A stretch of DNA of 64,000 nt, taken from NCBI GenBank assembly GCA_963709555.1, contig CAVPWR010000008.1, positions 806,001 through 870,000 on the forward strand. Reading direction: 5' to 3'. Positions 47,472 to 56,502 of this stretch are shown one piece after another (positions within the stretch are counted from its first letter, which is position 1; each line of letters opens with the position of its first letter). The position numbers and the translations under genes were made by a program. Source of the DNA: Sulfurisoma sp963709555 (lineage in GTDB: Bacteria > Pseudomonadota > Gammaproteobacteria > Burkholderiales > Rhodocyclaceae). A model generated the notes under the pieces. That model saw only the letters and a list, made by a program, of their open reading frames with translations, made no database searches and had not been told where the DNA came from.

Positions 47472-49951
47472 TTGCCCTGCGCCTGATGTGGCGCATGCTC
47501 GCCCGCGACTGGCGCGCCGGCGAGCTGACCGTGCTCGGCGTGGCGCTGGTGGTGGCGGTGGCGGCGCTGACCAGCGTCGGTTTCCTCGCCGACCGCGTCG
47601 AGCGCGGCTTGATGCAGCAGTCGCACCAGCTGCTCGGCGGCGACCTGCTGCTCACCGCCGACCACCCGTGGCGCGACGAGATCCGCAGCGAGGCACGGCG
47701 TGCCGGCCTGCAACTGGCCGAGAGCGCGACCTTCCCCAGCATGGTATCGACGCCGCAGGGCGCCCAGCTGGCCGAGATCAAGGCCGTCACCGCCAACTAT
47801 CCGCTGCGCGGCAAACTGCGTACGGCGTCCGTTCTCAATGCCGCCGATGCCGAGGCGCAGGGCGTGCCCGCGTCGGGCGAAGTCTGGCTGGATGAGCGGC
47901 TGACCTCGGCGCTGGGCATGGCACCCGGCGCCGGATTGCGGCTCGGTGCGCTCGACCCGGTGATGACGGCGGTGCTGACGCTGGAGCCCGACCGCGGCAT
48001 CAACCCCTTCGCCCTGGCGCCGCGGCTGCTGATGAATTTCGCCGACCTGCCGGCATCGGGGCTGGTGCAGCCGGGAAGCCGCATCGCCTGGCGCCTGCAT
48101 CTGGCCGGCGAGGCCGCCGCCGTTGCCGCTTTCAGCAAGGCGATGGAGACGCGACTCGGCCGCGGCGAGAAACTGGAGAGCCTCGACAACGCCCGCCCCG
48201 AGGTGCGCAACCTGATCGAGCGGGCCCAGCGCTTCCTGCGTCTGGCCGCGCTGCTCGCGGTGATCCTCGCCGCCGTCGCCGTTGGACTCTCCGCCGACCG
48301 CTACATGCGCCGCCACCTCGATGGTTGCGCGGTGCTGCGCTGCCTCGGCGCGCGCGAGGCGCAGATCCTCGTCATCCATGGCGGCGAGTTCGTGATCTTC
48401 GGCCTGCTCGCCACGCTGGTCGGCGGCATCGCCGGCTACGCAACGCAGTGGGGCCTGCAATCGCTGCTGGCGGGCATCCTCACCGATGCGTTGCCGCAAC
48501 CGGGCTGGCAGCCTTGGGCGCAAGGGCTGGCGGTCGGTGCGGTGCTGGTGATCGGCTTCGTGCTGCCGCCGTTGCTGCGGCTCAAGCGCGTGCCGACGGT
48601 ACGGGTGCTGCGGCGCGAGTGGGACCCGAGTGACGGGCCGGTGTCCCTTGCCGCCTACGGCATCGGCATCGCGCTGCTGGCGCTGCTGATGGTGGCCATC
48701 GCCGGCGAGATGAAGCTCGGCGCCATCGTGCTCGGCGGTTTCCTTGGTGCGATCCTGCTCTACGCCGGCTTCGCCCGGCTGGTGATCGCGCTGTTGCACC
48801 GCGTGCGGGCCGGCCCCGGCTGGCGCTACGGCCTGGTCAACCTGCGCCGCCGCCGGCTGGCGACGCTGGTGCAGGTGGTTTCGCTGGGCCTCGGCCTCAC
48901 CGCGCTGCTGCTGCTGACGGTCGCGCGCGACGAACTGATGGACAGCTGGCGTGCCAAGGTGCCGCCGGACGCGCCCAACCGTTTCCTCATCAACATCCAG
49001 CCCGATCAGCGTACCGCCATCACCGACTTTTTCACTTCCAATCGCTTGCCGCCGCCGCTGATGGAACCGATGGTGCGCGGCCGCCTGGTGGCGGTGAACG
49101 GTCGGCCGGTGCGGCCCGCCGACTATGCCGAGGAACGGGCGCAGCGCCTGGTCGAGCGCGAGTTCAACCTGTCGTGGACGGCCAACCTGCCCGGCGGCAA
49201 CACGGTGACGGCCGGGCGCTGGCACGGCAAGTCGAAGGATCCGCAGTTCTCGGTGGAGCAGGGGCTGGCGGAAACGCTGAAACTCAAGATAGGCGACGAG
49301 CTGGATTACGACATCGCCGGCCAGCGGCTGGCCGCGCGCATCACCAGCTTGCGCAAACTCGACTGGGACTCGATGCGGGTCAATTTCTTCGTCATCGCCC
49401 CGGCCGGGGCGCTCGATGGCCTGCCGACGAGCCAGATCACCAGCTTCCACCTGCCGCAGGAAAGGATCGCCTTCGTCAATGCCCTGGCGCGCGAGTTTCC
49501 CAATGTCACGGTGATCGACGTCGCCGCGCTGGTGCGGCAGTTGCAGGCCACGCTCGACCAGGTGACGCGCGCGGTGCAGCTGCTGTTCGGTTTCGCGCTG
49601 GCGGCCGGCGTCGTGGTGCTCTACGCGGCATTGCAGGCCACCGCCGACGAGCGCCTGCGCGAACTGGCGGTGATGCGGGCGCTGGGTGCGCGCAAACGCC
49701 AGTTGCGCGCCGCCCTCGGCGCCGAGTTCGCGGCGCTGGGCGCCATGGCCGGTCTGCTCGGCGGACTGGGCGCGGCGGCGATCGCCTGGGCGCTGGCGCG
49801 CTTCGCCTTCCACTTGCCCTATCTGCCCGATCCGCTGCTGGTCGTCATCGGCTGCGCGACCGGTGCCATCGGGGTGGCGCTGGCCGGCGTGTTGGCGATG
49901 CGCGGCGCGCTTGCCAGCGCTGCCATCACGGGGTTGCGCGAGACGCAGTAA
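47468..49951 (+). CDS. ABC transporter permease, FtsX/LolE-like (YbbP type)
   Basis: 827 residues with two FtsX-like halves: a helix at the N-terminus, four-helix blocks at about 255-385 and 680-820, and large outside domains. Resembles YbbP permeases, which pair with an ATPase (YbbA); that ATPase is not adjacent here. ATG 47468 overlaps the upstream gene (ATGA). Substrate unknown; lipoprotein or lysophospholipid export is a family-based guess. Confidence 0.82.
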   Translation: MIALRLMWRMLARDWRAGELTVLGVALVVAVAALTSVGFLADRVERGLMQQSHQLLGGDLLLTADHPWRDEIRSEARRAGLQLAESATFPSMVSTPQGAQLAEIKAVTANYPLRGKLRTASVLNAADAEAQGVPASGEVWLDERLTSALGMAPGAGLRLGALDPVMTAVLTLEPDRGINPFALAPRLLMNFADLPASGLVQPGSRIAWRLHLAGEAAAVAAFSKAMETRLGRGEKLESLDNARPEVRNLIERAQRFLRLAALLAVILAAVAVGLSADRYMRRHLDGCAVLRCLGAREAQILVIHGGEFVIFGLLATLVGGIAGYATQWGLQSLLAGILTDALPQPGWQPWAQGLAVGAVLVIGFVLPPLLRLKRVPTVRVLRREWDPSDGPVSLAAYGIGIALLALLMVAIAGEMKLGAIVLGGFLGAILLYAGFARLVIALLHRVRAGPGWRYGLVNLRRRRLATLVQVVSLGLGLTALLLLTVARDELMDSWRAKVPPDAPNRFLINIQPDQRTAITDFFTSNRLPPPLMEPMVRGRLVAVNGRPVRPADYAEERAQRLVEREFNLSWTANLPGGNTVTAGRWHGKSKDPQFSVEQGLAETLKLKIGDELDYDIAGQRLAARITSLRKLDWDSMRVNFFVIAPAGALDGLPTSQITSFHLPQERIAFVNALAREFPNVTVIDVAALVRQLQATLDQVTRAVQLLFGFALAAGVVVLYAALQATADERLRELAVMRALGARKRQLRAALGAEFAALGAMAGLLGGLGAAAIAWALARFAFHLPYLPDPLLVVIGCATGAIGVALAGVLAMRGALASAAITGLRETQ

Positions 49952-49991
49952 CTCTCGCCATGCATTGCCTTTTGTGGCCGGCGGCGGCACC

Positions 49992-52130
49992 ATGACAGGC
50001 ATGAATCCGATCTCGACGGATGAGTTTCGCGATACCGGCCCGTTTATTGGAAAGCGCTACCGCTGGCTGGTGATGGGGGTGTATGCCTTCGTCGCAACCG
50101 TATGCGCCGGCATGGCTTGGCTGCAGATCGTGCAAATCCAGCGCCATATCGACGACGTGGCGCGCGAGCGGGGGGCCGTGCTGTTTCGCCTGATCGAACT
50201 GACCCGCGACTGGAATGCCGGCCACGGCGGCGTCTATGCGCCGGTGACCGAAGCGACGCAACCCAACCCTTACCTCACTGATCCTCGGCGCGACATCGTC
50301 AGCACCGATGGCGTAAAGCTGACCAAGATCAACCCGGCCTTCATGACGCGCCAGATCGCCGAACTGGCCGAGAAGATCGATGGCGTGCAGCTGCACATCA
50401 CCAGCCTCAAGCCGATCCGCCCGGCCAACAAGGCCGACGCCTGGGAAACCGAGTCGCTGGCCAGGTTCGAGTCGGGCCTGCGGGAGCGCATCAGCTTCTT
50501 CGGTCAGGAGGCCAAGCCCGTACATCGTTACATGGCGCCGCTGCTGGTCAAGCCGGCCTGCATGAAATGCCATGCCATGCAGGGTTACCAGATCGGGCAG
50601 ATTCGCGGCGGCATTTCGGTCACCATGCCGGCAGGTGAATTGCTGGCGGTCGGCGCGAGGCAAACGGCATGGACCCTCTCGGTCGCGTTCGGTACCTTCA
50701 TCGTGGTGAGCCTGCTCGCCCACTTGGCGCTCAACCGCGCCCGCCGCTATTACGTCGGGCTCTCCGCGCTCACGCGCGAGCAGGAGAGCACCATCGCCGA
50801 GCGTACGCACGAGATCGCGGCGCGCAATGCCGACCTCGAGCGCGAGGTGGAAGAGCGGACACTGGGCCAAAGGCATCTGGCGGAGAGCGAGGCGCGCTAT
50901 CGATCGGTGATCGAGAGCAGCCAGGATGGGGTGGTGGTGCTCGACCAAGGCAACATTGCCTTCGTCAATGAGCGCCTCAGCGAGATCCTCGGCTTTCGCC
51001 CGGAGGAATTGCTGGGCCGGCCCTTCGTCGATATCGTTGCCGAGCCCGACCAGGCCTGGGTGGCGGAACGCCATCAGCGGCGCATGAGCGGTGAATCGGT
51101 GCCGGGCAGCAGCCGCGTGCGGCTGCGCCACCATAATCCGAAGCTGACGCGCATCGCCGACATCCTCGTCGTGCCCTTGCACGAGGGGCAGCACGGCCAA
51201 TGGGTGGTGACGGTCAAGGACATCACCCTGCAGGTGCGCAACGAGCGCGAGCTGCTGATTGCGGCCGCGGTGTTCGAGCACGCGGCCGAAGGCGTCATGG
51301 TCACCGACGGCGACAATCGCATCCTCCGCGTCAATCCGGCCTTCACCTCGATCACGGGCTACACCCCGGGCGAGGTGCTCGGCCAGAAGCCGGATTTTCT
51401 CAAGTCGGGCCGCCACGACGCGGACTTCTACCGCTCCATGTGGCAGGCCCTGGACGAGCGCGGCCACTGGGAAGGCGAGATCTGGAACCGCCACAAGAAC
51501 GGTAACCCCTACGTCGAATGGCTGGCGATCACCACCGTGCCCGAGGATGCCGAGGATGCCGGAAAGTACGTGGCGACCTTCATCGACATCACCAAGCGCA
51601 AGCAGGCCGAGGAACTGCTGCGGCACAAGGCCCACCACGATCCGCTCACCGACCTGCCCAACCGCACGCTGTTCCAGGATCGCCTCGATGGCGCGCTCGC
51701 GGCGAGCCGGCGCTACGAGCGCCAGTTGGGCCTGCTGGCCATCGACCTCGACCACTTCAAGGAGGTCAACGACTCCCTCGGCCACCAGGCCGGCGACGAA
51801 GTGCTGGTCGAGGTGGCCAGGCGCCTGTTGTCCTGCGTACGCGAGGCCGACACCGTGGCGCGGCTGGGCGGCGACGAGTTCGCCATTCTGCTGACCGAGG
51901 TTGGCGGTGTGGCGGAGGTCGACCAGGTGGCCCATCGCGCGCTGGAACTGCTGGCCCAGCCGTTCCGCCTTACCGCCGGCACGGCCAGCATTTCGGGCAG
52001 CATCGGCATGGTGCTCTACCCTGACCACGGCGAAGATGCGGACACCCTGCGCCGCCTCGCCGACCGCGCCCTGTATGCCGTCAAGACCGGCGGGCGCAAC
52101 GGCTGCCGCTTCTATACCGAGGGAATCTAG
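49992..52130 (+). CDS. Haem-binding (Tll0287-like, DUF3365) PAS-PAS diguanylate cyclase
   Basis: 712 residues. Membrane helix about 23-48; then a periplasmic Tll0287-like domain with a c-type haem motif CMKCH at C190-H194, second helix about 225-245, a coiled coil (RTHEIAARNADLEREVEERT), two PAS domains (about 290-400 and 420-530), and a GGDEF domain with intact RLGGDEF near residue 630. Would make c-di-GMP in answer to a redox or ligand signal at the haem. The CxxCH motif implies cytochrome maturation in the periplasm. No EAL domain. ATG 49992, weak ribosome binding site. Confidence 0.85.
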   Translation: MTGMNPISTDEFRDTGPFIGKRYRWLVMGVYAFVATVCAGMAWLQIVQIQRHIDDVARERGAVLFRLIELTRDWNAGHGGVYAPVTEATQPNPYLTDPRRDIVSTDGVKLTKINPAFMTRQIAELAEKIDGVQLHITSLKPIRPANKADAWETESLARFESGLRERISFFGQEAKPVHRYMAPLLVKPACMKCHAMQGYQIGQIRGGISVTMPAGELLAVGARQTAWTLSVAFGTFIVVSLLAHLALNRARRYYVGLSALTREQESTIAERTHEIAARNADLEREVEERTLGQRHLAESEARYRSVIESSQDGVVVLDQGNIAFVNERLSEILGFRPEELLGRPFVDIVAEPDQAWVAERHQRRMSGESVPGSSRVRLRHHNPKLTRIADILVVPLHEGQHGQWVVTVKDITLQVRNERELLIAAAVFEHAAEGVMVTDGDNRILRVNPAFTSITGYTPGEVLGQKPDFLKSGRHDADFYRSMWQALDERGHWEGEIWNRHKNGNPYVEWLAITTVPEDAEDAGKYVATFIDITKRKQAEELLRHKAHHDPLTDLPNRTLFQDRLDGALAASRRYERQLGLLAIDLDHFKEVNDSLGHQAGDEVLVEVARRLLSCVREADTVARLGGDEFAILLTEVGGVAEVDQVAHRALELLAQPFRLTAGTASISGSIGMVLYPDHGEDADTLRRLADRALYAVKTGGRNGCRFYTEGI

Positions 52131-52765
52131 GCCCCGTTAAGCCGCGCCAGTTCTTCCGGCGTGTTGATGTTGGCGAAGGCCTCGGCATCGTCGAAGGCCA
52201 CGTGGATGGCCGCCGCGCTGCCCAGCCAGTCCTGCACTTTGCGGCCGCCCGCCCGCAGCCAGTCGCCCAGTGCATCGGCGAGGCCGACGTGGCAGAGCAT
52301 GAATCCGGGCTCGATGCCGCGCGGGCTGGCCGCCACAAAAAGTCCCCGCAGGCGACCCGAAGGTAGTGCAGAGCAAGCACCGCGCTGGCCCTGGCGGGAC
52401 GCCGCTTGGGCGCTGGCCAGTCGCGCCACCAGATCCAGCGGCACGAAGGGTGCGTCGCAGGGCACGGTGACCAGCCATGGCGTCGGGCAGGCGAGGAGGC
52501 CGGCGTGCAGCCCGGCGAGCGGACCGGCGTAGTCGGGAACGACATCGGCGATCAGCGGCAGGCCGAGAGCCGCATACTCGGGCCGGTTGGCGTTGAGCAT
52601 CACTCCGGCCACCTGTGGCCGCAACCGGGCGATCACATGGGAGATCAGTGTTTCGCCGCGCAGTACGGCTAGCCCCTTGGCGGCGCCGCCCATGCGCAGC
52701 GCACGGCCGCCGGCCAGTACCAGGCCGGTGATGTCACGACAAGGATCCAGCAGCAGCGCCGGCAT
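52127..52765 (-). CDS. mobA: Molybdenum cofactor guanylyltransferase
   Basis: 212 residues. Adds GMP to molybdopterin cofactor. LVLAGGRALRMGGAAKGLAV is the nucleotide-binding start; the common form has D before K (DKGL), here A. VTVPCDAPFVPLDLVARLA and the ANINTPEELARL end are typical. Downstream of moaA on the same strand, with a GC palindrome between. Confidence 0.9.
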   Translation of the reverse strand: MPALLLDPCRDITGLVLAGGRALRMGGAAKGLAVLRGETLISHVIARLRPQVAGVMLNANRPEYAALGLPLIADVVPDYAGPLAGLHAGLLACPTPWLVTVPCDAPFVPLDLVARLASAQAASRQGQRGACSALPSGRLRGLFVAASPRGIEPGFMLCHVGLADALGDWLRAGGRKVQDWLGSAAAIHVAFDDAEAFANINTPEELARLNGA

Positions 52766-52787
52766 GGTTAGGCACCCACCCCCCGGC

Positions 52788-52803
52788 CCCCGCCCGGGCG
52801 GGG
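52788..52803. other. GC palindrome between moaA and mobA
   Basis: CCCCGCCCGGGCGGGG is a perfect 16-bp palindrome in the 110-bp gap. No T-run. May be a transcription pause or simply a short repeat. Confidence 0.35.
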
Positions 52804-52875
52804 TTCGACGGGTGTTCGCCTCCAGGCGGCTCCGCTTGGTTGACTGCGCCATGCTTGAGGCGGCTCGGCGCATGG

Positions 52876-53898
52876 CTAGCCGCCGATATACGACATCTCG
52901 ATCTTCCGCGCCGCCGGCGTGGCGGCGTGGCGGATTTCCGAGTAGCGGTCGCCGCGTCGCTGCCACAGGGCGGCGATGAAGGCGGCGATTTCGGCGTCGT
53001 TGGTGCCGTCGCGCAGCAGGGCGCGCAGGTCGTGGCCCTCGGTGGCGAAGAGGCAGGTGTAGAGCTTGCCCTCGGTCGACAGGCGGATGCGGCTGCAGTC
53101 GCGGCAGAAGGCCTGGGTGACCGAGGAGATCACGCCGATCTCGCCGGCGCCGTCGGCGTAGCGCCAGCGTTCGGCGACCTCTCCCGGATAATTGGCGTCG
53201 ATCGGTTCGAGCGGGAAGCGCGCTGCGATGCGGGCGATGACCTCGCTCGACGGCAACACTTCGTCCATGCGCCAGCCGTTGGTGCTGCCGACGTCCATGT
53301 ACTCGATGAAGCGCAGGATGTGGCCGCTGCCACGAAAATGTTCGGCCAGCGGCAGGATCTGGTCGTCGTTGGTGCCGCGCTTGACCACCATGTTGATCTT
53401 GAGCGGCGCCAGGCCGGCGGACGCCGCAGCCTCGATGCCGCGCAGCACCTCGGCGACCGGGAAGTTGACATCGTTCATGTGGCGGAAGACCGCGTCGTCG
53501 AGGGCATCGAGGCTGATGGTGACGCGCTTGAGGCCGGCCGCGGCCAGGCTGGTGGCCAGCTGCGGCAGCAGCGAGCCGTTGCTGGTCAGCGTCAGTTCGA
53601 CGCCGGGAATGGTCGCGAGTTGGGCGACGAGGTTCTCTAGATGGCGACGCAGCAGTGGCTCGCCGCCGGTGAGGCGGAGCTTGTTCACCCCGAGGCCGGC
53701 GAAGATGCGCGCGATGCGGGCGATTTCCTCGAAGCTCAGCAGGTCGGCGCGCGCGAGGAAGGGATAGTCGCGGCCGAACACCGTCTTCGGCATGCAATAG
53801 GTGCAGCGGAAGTTGCAGCGGTCGATGATCGAGACGCGCAGGTCGCGCAGGCGGCGGCCGAGGCTGTCGACGAGGAACGGGGCGGGTGCGGCTGACAT
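52876..53898 (-). CDS. moaA: GTP 3',8-cyclase (MoaA)
   Basis: 340 residues, radical SAM enzyme of molybdenum cofactor synthesis. The N-terminal cluster cysteines are C28, C32 and C35 in DRCNFRCTYCMPK; the C-terminal cluster is in CRDCSRIRLSTEGKLYTCLF; the protein ends in the GG dipeptide required by the family (SYIGG). Start ATG 53898. Works before MobA, encoded next. Confidence 0.95.
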   Translation of the reverse strand: MSAAPAPFLVDSLGRRLRDLRVSIIDRCNFRCTYCMPKTVFGRDYPFLARADLLSFEEIARIARIFAGLGVNKLRLTGGEPLLRRHLENLVAQLATIPGVELTLTSNGSLLPQLATSLAAAGLKRVTISLDALDDAVFRHMNDVNFPVAEVLRGIEAAASAGLAPLKINMVVKRGTNDDQILPLAEHFRGSGHILRFIEYMDVGSTNGWRMDEVLPSSEVIARIAARFPLEPIDANYPGEVAERWRYADGAGEIGVISSVTQAFCRDCSRIRLSTEGKLYTCLFATEGHDLRALLRDGTNDAEIAAFIAALWQRRGDRYSEIRHAATPAARKIEMSYIGG

Positions 53899-53906
53899 AG
53901 CAGGAA

Positions 53907-55572
53907 TTATAGGTCGATGCGATCGAGCAGCCGCTGCGCCGCCGTCTCCGAGATCACCAGTACCAGCTTCATCATCGCCCGGGTGGCGCCGACGAACAGC
54001 TTGCGCAATGCGCGGTCGTCGAGCACGTCGAAGTCGATCTCAGCGAAGATCACCGCCGGCGCGGCCTGGCCCTTGAAGCGATACACCGATTCCAGCAGCA
54101 GGTCGCCTTCGCTGAAAACGGGCTGGCCGAGCAAGTCATAACTGCCGCTGAAGGAGCGCAGGGTGTTGGAGCCGAGCCGGTCATGGCGCATCAGGTGCGA
54201 GTTGTCGCGGCCGTGGTAGCTGACGATGGCGACGTCCTGCTTGCGAAAGCCGGCCGAGTAGCACAGGCGGATGGCCTCCTTGACCTGTTGCAGCATGCCG
54301 GCCGCGTCGGCATAGGTGAGAATCTCGACCTCGCCGGAGTCGAAGGGCGAGAGGGCTTCGATAGAATGGTCGCCAGCCTCGGGCAGCAGGCCCTTGAGCA
54401 TGCGCACCACGCCGCGCGGGCTGCGATAGTTGCCGCTGGCATGGAGACCGACCCAGCCAGGCAGCGGCAGGGGCGGGCGGCCGTAGAGGTTCTGCAGCGG
54501 GTCTTCAAGCCAGAGCAGGCGCGCTTCGGCAGCGGCGAGGCGCAAGCACCTGGTCGCGCCAAGCCTCCGAAAAGTCCTGGCCTTCGTCGACGATCACGGT
54601 GTCGAAGCGGAATTCCTCGCCCGGCGTCAGCTCCGCCGCCCGCGCCTCGAGGCGGGCGAAGGCGTCGGGCCGGGTGAAGTCGGGCGTCTCGCCGTGGGCG
54701 CGGACGATGCGCTCGCACAGCATGTGGAAGGTGCAGGCGAGCCCTTGTCCCGTTGCGCCGGCGGGGGCGATCGCCGCGAAGTGGTCGGCCAGCGGCCGGT
54801 TGAAGCAGACGTAGAGCGGACGCTTGCCGGCATCGATGGCGGCGCGGTATTCGGCCAGCGCCAGCTGCGTCTTGCCCGACCCGGCGGTGCCGGTCACGCG
54901 CAGCCGATAAGGCGCGAAATCGAGCTGCCGTGCCCACTGGGCGAGGCCGCCGGAGATGCGCGTCACCATGTCGCGGGCGCGGCCGAGCAGGGCGCTGACG
55001 TCGCTTTCGAGCTGGATCACGTCGCGCAGGAAGCGATGCACCTCGCGCGCCTCGACGCGGGCTTCCCCGGCCGGCAGCAGCCGCGCGATGACGGCCGCCA
55101 GCTGCTCGCGGCGCGCGGCATCGACGATGCGCTCGGCCACCACGCCGGCGGTTTCCGGATGCCTGACGCGGTAGTCGGGGCAGTAGAGCAGTGAATCGAC
55201 CTGCGTGCCCTGGCAGCCGGGGCGGCGCCCGAGCTTGGTCCGCAGCGCGGCAGCCGAACGCGACATCTGCACCGCCACGCGCTTGGTCCTGCCTTCGTAG
55301 CGCTTCTGCAGGCCTTCCGGGCCTTCCTCGAGGAAGCCGCTCTTCTGCTCGATCAGCAGCAGGTCGCCGCTGGGGCCGACGACGACGAAGTCGATCTCGC
55401 CGAACGCGGCGAAGCCATGCTCGAGGTTGGTCCAGTGCACCGCGTGGTAGACGGTGTAGGCGTCGGGCAGGTGCTCGGCCAGCATGGCGAGGGTCTCGAT
55501 CTCGCGCTGGGCGGCGCCGGTCACCGCCAGTTCGCGCCAGCCGTCGGGGACGATGCGGGCCATGGCAGACAT
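53907..55572 (-). CDS. NERD-domain UvrD-like helicase (one frameshift)
   Basis: About 555 residues when repaired. N-terminal NERD nuclease-related domain (EIDFVVVGPSGDLLLIEQK, about residues 58-76), then superfamily 1 helicase motifs: Walker A TGTAGSGKTQLA near residue 230, VIVDEGQDF (motif II), and motif VI LFVGATRAMMKLVLV. The frame breaks at about 54544: GGTGCTTGCGCC seems to have one extra base, since GGTGCTGCGCC would continue VLRLAAAEARLLWLEDPLQ. The first half stops just after the break, the second half is complete. Role in DNA repair or defence is a guess. Confidence 0.82.
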
Positions 55573-55670
55573 GCTCCGTGGGGTATATGAAGTCGCCTAG
55601 GGTAACGGAGGTAACGGATGGCGCGCAATTTGTTAGGATGACGTTCTTCAAATAGTCCGGGCTGCACGCC

Positions 55671-55964
55671 ATGAGCCACAAGCACGCCACCCTGTTGCGC
55701 GCCATCTTCCACGATCCCGTCAGCGGCAACATCCACTGGCGCGAAATCGAGTCGCTGCTGAGTCACCTCGGTGCTACCGTAGAGACCGGCCACGGTGCGC
55801 GCTTTCGCGTGGTGCTCAACCGCATGGAGATTTTTCTCCATCATCCGCACCACAGCAATGTCTTCGGCAAGCCCGAGGTCAAGCACCTGCGCGAATTCCT
55901 CGCCCGCGCCGGGGTCAGCCCGTCGAGCTACGAGGAATCCCCGGACAAGGGCGGCCACGCCTAG
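55671..55964 (+). CDS. HicA-family toxin homologue without HicB
   Basis: 97 residues with the HicA fold sequence LLRAIFHDPVSGNIHWREIE, LGATVETGHGARFRVVLN, and a His-rich core (LHHPHHSN) where the catalytic His of HicA mRNA interferases lies. No HicB antitoxin is found on either side. Related solo HicA-like proteins are common in betaproteobacteria and may not be toxic. The next gene (ankyrin) starts 14 bp downstream. Confidence 0.75.
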   Translation: MSHKHATLLRAIFHDPVSGNIHWREIESLLSHLGATVETGHGARFRVVLNRMEIFLHHPHHSNVFGKPEVKHLREFLARAGVSPSSYEESPDKGGHA

Positions 55965-55978
55965 GCGGCGGCGAAGCC

Positions 55979-56413
55979 ATGGACCTGAGCGCAACCGACC
56001 TGGTGAATATCGGCCTGACCGAGGCCATCCTGTCCGACCGCGGGCCGCCGCTTTTTGTCGCTGCCAGCCTCGGCTGCATCGCGGCCGTGAAGGTGATGGT
56101 GGAGGCGGGCAGCAACCTCGAGGTGTGCGGACCCGGGGGCCAGCGTCCGCTGCACGCGGCGGCGGCGGCGGGGCACGTCGGCATCGCCGGCACCCTGCTC
56201 AGCGCCGGCTGCGAGATCGATCCGCTCGACGACGACGGCAACACGCCGCTGATCACCGCCATCCTCAACGGCCAGGTTGGTCCGGTTGAACTGCTGCTGG
56301 CCATCGGCGCCGACATCGACATCGCGCGCTCGGACGGCTTCACGGCGGTGCACATGTCGCAACTGCCGGACACGCCGAAGGCGATCCGCGAGCTGCTTTC
56401 CATCGGGCAGTAG
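55979..56413 (+). CDS. Ankyrin-repeat protein
   Basis: 144 residues with about four ankyrin repeats: PLFVAASLGCIAAVKVMVEA, RPLHAAAAAGHVGIAGTLLS, TPLITAILNGQVGPVELLLA and a last shorter one. No signal peptide. A protein-binding role is the only inference. Directly after the HicA homologue, probably one transcript. Confidence 0.82.
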   Translation: MDLSATDLVNIGLTEAILSDRGPPLFVAASLGCIAAVKVMVEAGSNLEVCGPGGQRPLHAAAAAGHVGIAGTLLSAGCEIDPLDDDGNTPLITAILNGQVGPVELLLAIGADIDIARSDGFTAVHMSQLPDTPKAIRELLSIGQ

Positions 56414-56460
56414 AGACGGGCATCCGGACTAACGAACCGGATCAGCCTGATGAGCATGCA

Positions 56461-56482
56461 AAAAGTCGGCGCAGGCGGGACG
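56461..56482 (+). repeat. 22-nt dispersed motif, copy 6 (intergenic)
   Basis: AAAAGTCGGCGCAGGCG, GG, ACG; A for T at one position. Between the ankyrin gene and the histidine kinase gene ends. Confidence 0.75.
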
Positions 56483-56502
56483 CCGACCGCCAGCTTGCAC
56501 CG

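Noticed and set aside
47378..50002. An 874-codon minus-strand frame opposite the ABC permease
   Set aside because: Gln/Arg/His-rich antisense translation with no family features; the plus-strand permease is clearly real.
52127..53797. A 556-codon minus-strand frame joining mobA to upstream DNA
   Set aside because: The upstream part is an out-of-frame shadow of moaA; mobA starts at 52765.
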